A DNA stretch of 17,192 nt from JANNSW01 sp031431235 (GTDB lineage: Bacteria; Pseudomonadota; Alphaproteobacteria; Rhizobiales; Hyphomicrobiaceae): the NCBI GenBank assembly GCA_031431235.1, contig JANPDA010000121.1, forward strand, positions 1 to 17,192, in the 5' to 3' direction. The position numbers and the translations under genes were made by a program. Within the stretch, counting starts at the first letter, position 1, and each line of letters opens with the position of its first letter. The notes under the pieces are model-generated. The model was not told the origin of the DNA, ran no database searches, and saw nothing but the letters and a program-made list of their open reading frames with translations. This document shows, piece after piece, positions 15,098 through 17,192 of this stretch.

Positions 15098-15133
15098 GTC
15101 CCAATAATGCACTGAGGCCCTTGAGGTGCCCCC
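15096..15133 (-). repeat. Right Tn3-like terminal inverted repeat
   Basis: Read on the minus strand it begins GGGGGCACCTCAAGG, sharing 14 bp with the left end. It continues into the 22-bp inner repeat in place of the ACGCTAA ending. The outer edge joins the RND remnant copy B within the codons after its VVEGYRL. Confidence 0.55.
15098..15119 (-). repeat. 22-bp inner inverted repeat, right arm
   Basis: Exact reverse complement of 14913-14934. The AGTGCATTATTGGGAC part recalls the inner half of some Tn3-family ends (IS1071-like), which is a memory-based resemblance only. Confidence 0.85.
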
Positions 15134-15514
15134 GAGTCGATACCCTTCGACGACCGCATAGATCGCCGGAATGATCACGAGCGTCAGCAGCGTCGATGAG
15201 ACCATGCCCCCGATATCGGTACGGCGTTGCGTGCATCAGCTCGGAGCCCGCTCCCCTCGACCAGAGGATCGGCAGCAGGCCCGCCATGATGGCGACGACC
15301 ATCATCATCTTGGGCCGCACGCGCTCGACCGCACCGTGCATGAAGGCCGCATGCAGATCGGCGCGGGTGCGGTCGCGCTGCTCGCTTCGAGCGAGATCAC
15401 GCCGTGCCTCGAGCGCAGCATCGAGGCAGATCAGCATGATGACGCCGGTCTCGGCGGCGACGCGCTGCGGCTCGATCGCGTGAAGCTGAAGCCGATGGCG
15501 ACCTGCACGGCGAT
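15134..15514 (-). pseudogene. Remnant of RND efflux pump 3' part, copy B
   Basis: Minus-strand translation contains VAIGF, then VAAETGVIMLICLDAALEAR, TRADLHAAFMHGAVERVRPK and MAGLLPILWSRGAGSELM, the conserved segment before and within the last helices of CusA/CzcA-type pumps. It resumes in another frame as IPAIYAVVEGYRL. Two one-base losses relative to copy C near 15213-15232 break the frame. An extra 11 or so bases disturb the IALAG segment before VAAETG. The upper edge begins 2 bp after the DUF302 stop codon; the lower edge is cut by the Tn3-like end. It retains about 127 codons of a pump of about 1,040 and cannot function. Confidence 0.85.
15143..15293 (-). repeat. Direct repeat of the RND pump 3' end (with 17040-17192)
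   Basis: Hand alignment with 17040-17192 shows about six substitutions and two single-base gaps over about 150 bp, in the same orientation; the last 61 bases (15233-15293 versus 17132-17192) are identical. The repeat reaches the window edge in the second copy, so its full length is unknown. The copies flank the Spy-like, small membrane and DUF302 genes. Confidence 0.92.
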
Positions 15515-15515
15515 T

Positions 15516-15902
15516 CTACAGCCGCGCGAGAGCCGCTTCGAGCTTGCCACGCACCTGAGCCGCCAACGCAACGAGCTTCGGATTGCCGACGCGCGCCATC
15601 GCCTCGCTCGGATTGATCGCGGCAACCTCGATCTTGCCGCCGCCGACATCCTGCACGATGACATTGCACGGCAGCATCGTGCCGATCTTGTCCTCGGCCT
15701 CGAGGGCCTGAAGGGCCAGCGGCGGGTTGCAGGCTCCGAGAATCCGGTAGGCGCGCCGGTCGACGCCGAGCTTCTTCTTCAGCGTCTCGCGAACATCGAT
15801 GTCGGTCAGCACGCCGAAACCCTCGGACTCGAGGGCCTCCGCCACCTTTTGGACCACCGCGTCGAAACCGCCTTCGAGAATTTTCGAAATATAGTAAGTC
15901 AT
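15516..15902 (-). CDS. DUF302 family protein
   Basis: 128 residues matching DUF302: MTYYISKILEGGFDAVVQKV, then GFGVLTDIDVRETLKKKLG, the ACNPPLALQALEAEDKIG segment with the family ACNP cysteine, LPCNVIVQDVGGGKIEVA, and a C-terminal helical part. The fold is small and cytoplasmic, with no signal peptide or membrane helix. DUF302 proteins have no settled biochemical role; they recur in metal and low-oxygen loci, and the two conserved cysteines (ACNP, LPCN) could bind a metal or haem, which is speculative. The start has AAGG about 8 nt upstream. It follows the small membrane protein gene on the same strand, and the SHOCT-like tail of that gene runs into its start. An RND remnant begins 2 bp after the stop. 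Confidence 0.92.
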   Translation of the reverse strand: MTYYISKILEGGFDAVVQKVAEALESEGFGVLTDIDVRETLKKKLGVDRRAYRILGACNPPLALQALEAEDKIGTMLPCNVIVQDVGGGKIEVAAINPSEAMARVGNPKLVALAAQVRGKLEAALARL

Positions 15903-15904
15903 GC

Positions 15905-16029
15905 TTCGCCCTTCCCAGAATGTCGCTGCTGCGAGGCAGGTACTCTTCCCGATCGATCTTGCTCTCGGCCTGACGCTCGTCCAACCCCCGGAGTGCGGCC
16001 GAGTCGCCGGGATTCTCGTTCCTCTCGCC
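15905..16029 (-). pseudogene. SHOCT-domain tail detached by an in-frame stop
   Basis: Directly after the TGA (16032-16030) of the small membrane protein the same frame continues GERNENPGDSAALRGLDERQ, then AESKIDREEYLPRSSDILGR. LDERxAxxxIDREEYxxRxxDIL is the SHOCT consensus, the usual C-terminal partner of this kind of small WW-rich membrane protein. One CGA-to-TGA change would explain the break. No stop closes the SHOCT frame before the DUF302 start, which it overlaps. Read-through or restart at the TTG at 15984 is possible but unproven. Confidence 0.7.
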
Positions 16030-16227
16030 TCACAAGCGTCTCCGCAGGAATGTCACGAGCCCATAGATGGCGAACCCGATGACGGCGAGCCAAAGCAGGC
16101 CGCCGAGCGGCCACCACCAACCCATCCAGCCATCATGCATGCTCCACGGCCCGGTCTGGGCCGAGGCCGAGCCCGGCGACGCTGCAACTGCGACGGCGGC
16201 CAGCAACACCAATGTCGTGTTTGTCAT
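16030..16227 (-). CDS. Small tryptophan-rich membrane protein (anchor half of a SHOCT protein)
   Basis: 65 residues from the ATG at 16227 (a GTG at 16236 adds three residues). It begins 18 bp after the Spy-like gene, with GTGGGTG about 7 nt upstream, so the two are one operon. Seen: an N-terminal hydrophobic stretch ending SPGSASA (signal peptide or first helix), the short WSMHDGWMGWWWP segment with His and Met that could contact copper, and a transmembrane helix at about 40-62 (LGGLLWLAVIGFAIYGLVTF) closed by LRRRL. Intact relatives continue into a cytoplasmic SHOCT domain; here a TGA ends the protein at that point. It may still be a stable small membrane protein. Confidence 0.7.
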   Translation of the reverse strand: MTNTTLVLLAAVAVAASPGSASAQTGPWSMHDGWMGWWWPLGGLLWLAVIGFAIYGLVTFLRRRL

Positions 16228-16245
16228 AGCATTCACCCACGAGGT

Positions 16246-16764
16246 TCAGCAGCCCGAGCCTAGGAGCTGATCGGCTTTCGCCTTCTGCTCGTCGGCCAGC
16301 ACCGCGTAGAGGGCCTCGGTCGCGGGCTTCAGGGCCTGCATGCTCTCGAGCATCGCCTGCATCGCGCTCATGCGCGCGTCCATGCGCTGCACGGGCGTAC
16401 CGGTCTGCATCGTCGACATCATGGCTTCACGCATGCCCTGCATTTTGGCCATTCGCCCCTCGACTGCTTCGACATAGCCGTTCCAGGCCGCCGACTGGGC
16501 CTCGGTGATACCGAGCTCGGCTTTCTTGAAGGCCAGCCGTCCTTTCATCATGGCGGCCATGTTGCCCTGACCGGCCATGCCTTGGTCCATCATGCCTTGG
16601 CCCATCATGCCCATCATCGGGCAATCGCCGCCCATCATCCCCATCATGCCTTGACCCATGGGCATCGGCTGCGTGGCCTGGGCAAAGGACACAGGAGCCC
16701 ATGCCGGGGCCATCAACAGCCCGCCGAGCAGCGCAACACGGTGCAATGCAATCATGATCTTCAT
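16246..16764 (-). CDS. Spy/CpxP-like Met-rich periplasmic protein
   Basis: 172 residues from 16764; the ATG at 16755 may be the true start because GGAG lies 9 nt before it. After a signal peptide (to about AWAPVSFA) comes a methionine-rich segment (MPMGQGMMGMMGGDCPMMGM then further MMxQGM repeats) of about 45 residues, able to bind Cu(I) or Ag(I). The rest is helical with LTxxQ-like motifs (LGITEAQSAAWNGY at about 84-97; LADEQKAKADQLL near the end), as in Spy/CpxP periplasmic chaperones and metal-stress sensors. It is the first gene of the intact set Spy-like, small membrane protein, DUF302, behind an FNR/FixK-type box. It ends in a lone cysteine. Function as a metal buffer or envelope-stress chaperone is inferred. 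Confidence 0.82.
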   Translation of the reverse strand: MKIMIALHRVALLGGLLMAPAWAPVSFAQATQPMPMGQGMMGMMGGDCPMMGMMGQGMMDQGMAGQGNMAAMMKGRLAFKKAELGITEAQSAAWNGYVEAVEGRMAKMQGMREAMMSTMQTGTPVQRMDARMSAMQAMLESMQALKPATEALYAVLADEQKAKADQLLGSGC

Positions 16765-16852
16765 CTCCGAGTAAGGGCCACATTCCCCATGGCCGCACTA
16801 TCCGAGCGCCACGACGTCACTGACAGCATGGCGATTCTGGAAGCGGGCGACA

Positions 16853-16866
16853 TTGATCCGCGTCAA
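16853..16866. promoter_or_regulatory. FNR/FixK-type binding site
   Basis: TTGATCCGCGTCAA, the 14-bp palindrome TTGA(T/C)-N4-(G/A)TCAA recognised by FNR, Anr, FnrL and FixK. Its centre is about 95 bp before the Spy-like gene on the minus strand, which would suit an activator site near -41.5 with a leader of about 55 nt. The other flank is the 3' end of the RND gene, so the Spy-like operon is the only sensible target. No good -10 could be picked out. Confidence 0.6.
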
Positions 16867-16988
16867 TGTCGCTCGGTGCGATCGGTCACGACACTGTGAT
16901 CAGCGGCACCGGGGGCTCCGATCACCGAGAGATTGGCGGCGCTCGATCAGAGCGATCGCGCTCGGGAACCACCCTTTGCCGTGAGCCA

Positions 16989-17192
16989 TCACGCGACGGC
17001 GCGTGCTTCAGACTGCGGCGCCGGCTGGCGCAGGCCATGCCCTTTGACGACCGCATAGATCGCCGGGATCACCACGAGCGTCAGCAGCGTCGATGAGACC
17101 ATGCCCCCGATCATCGGCACGGCGATGCGTTGCATCAGCTCGGAGCCCGCTCCCCTCGACCAGAGGATCGGCAGCAGGCCCGCCATGATGGC
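16989..17192 (-). CDS. RND heavy-metal efflux pump, CusA/CzcA type, C-terminal part, copy C
   Basis: The frame is open to the window edge, so only the last 67 codons are seen. They give MAGLLPILWSRGAGSELMQR, then IAVPMIGGMVSSTLLTLVVI and PAIYAVVKGHGL. This is the final cytoplasmic-membrane segment and last helix of a proton-driven tripartite pump that exports Cu(I)/Ag(I) or divalent metals from the periplasm. The charged tail ends PQSEARAVA. It is the only copy of the three with an uninterrupted frame. Substrate class cannot be fixed from this part. It is followed after 225 bp by the Spy-like gene on the same strand. Confidence 0.88.
   Translation of the reverse strand, partial: AIMAGLLPILWSRGAGSELMQRIAVPMIGGMVSSTLLTLVVIPAIYAVVKGHGLRQPAPQSEARAVA

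Larger units (their letters stand above)
14741..15133. mobile_element. Tn3/Tn21-like miniature element or transposon remnant
   Basis: Outward-facing ends of a Tn3-family type bound a 393-bp stretch without transposase or resolvase. The left end at 14741-14778 begins AGGGGCACCTCA and closes ACGCTAAC; the right end at 15133-15096 (minus strand) begins GGGGGCACCTCA. Tn21-subgroup ends are 38 bp, begin GGGGGCACCTCA and finish ACGCTAAG, so the left end agrees at both extremities. The two ends share 14 consecutive bases, then diverge. No 5-bp target duplication is seen (GCTCA to the left, GAGTC to the right), so it is either decayed or two unrelated ends left by deletion. It abuts the RND remnant copy B on the right. 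Confidence 0.6.

Noticed and set aside
14736..15138. Target-site duplication around the Tn3-like element
   Set aside because: The flanking five bases are GCTCA and GAGTC, which are not direct repeats.
12781..17192. The repeated RND tails as a CRISPR or tandem array
   Set aside because: Only three copies of unequal length, kilobases apart, each coding for the same protein end.

Overview
The window is high-GC DNA from an alphaproteobacterium. The evidence is the RecG and MscL sequences, a BetI/BetA pair with a BetI-type operator, an FnrL/FixK-type palindrome, and remnants of kinds common in Hyphomicrobiales. The order is an inference and I cannot name a genus. No tRNA, rRNA or CRISPR array was seen.

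Positions 1-12643 look like ordinary chromosome. A 5'-truncated EPSP synthase gene (aroA) converges on a gene for an outer-membrane beta-barrel protein. Further along the minus strand lie a small secreted protein of unknown function and an ECF sigma factor paired with a cysteine-free three-helix membrane protein, a candidate anti-sigma factor. Next comes the plus-strand choline module betI-betA, whose ORFs overlap by 8 nt, behind a perfect BetI-like palindrome but with no betB. It is followed by a convergent unknown secreted protein, a collapsed hybrid sensor kinase, mscL, an MFS transporter on the minus strand and recG.

Positions 12644-17192 are an accessory metal-handling island with many broken genes. 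Intact minus-strand genes encode a Met-rich Spy/CpxP-like periplasmic protein, a small membrane protein, a DUF302 protein and two DUF305 proteins. The window ends in the 3' end of a CusA/CzcA-type RND pump gene. Three same-strand copies of that RND 3' end occur (about 12.8, 15.1-15.5 and 17.0-17.2 kb); the first two are pseudogene fragments. Other debris is the end of a peptide ABC ATPase gene, a histidine-rich tail on the plus strand, and a SHOCT domain cut off from its membrane anchor by an in-frame TGA. A roughly 390-bp stretch bounded by Tn3/Tn21-like terminal inverted repeats abuts the middle RND fragment.

The working genes of the island fit envelope handling of copper or silver: RND efflux, Met-rich and His-rich metal-binding proteins, and DUF305 proteins. 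An FNR/FixK-type box upstream of the Spy-like gene suggests induction at low oxygen. The arrangement looks like repeated recombination and transposon-associated decay in a metal-resistance locus.
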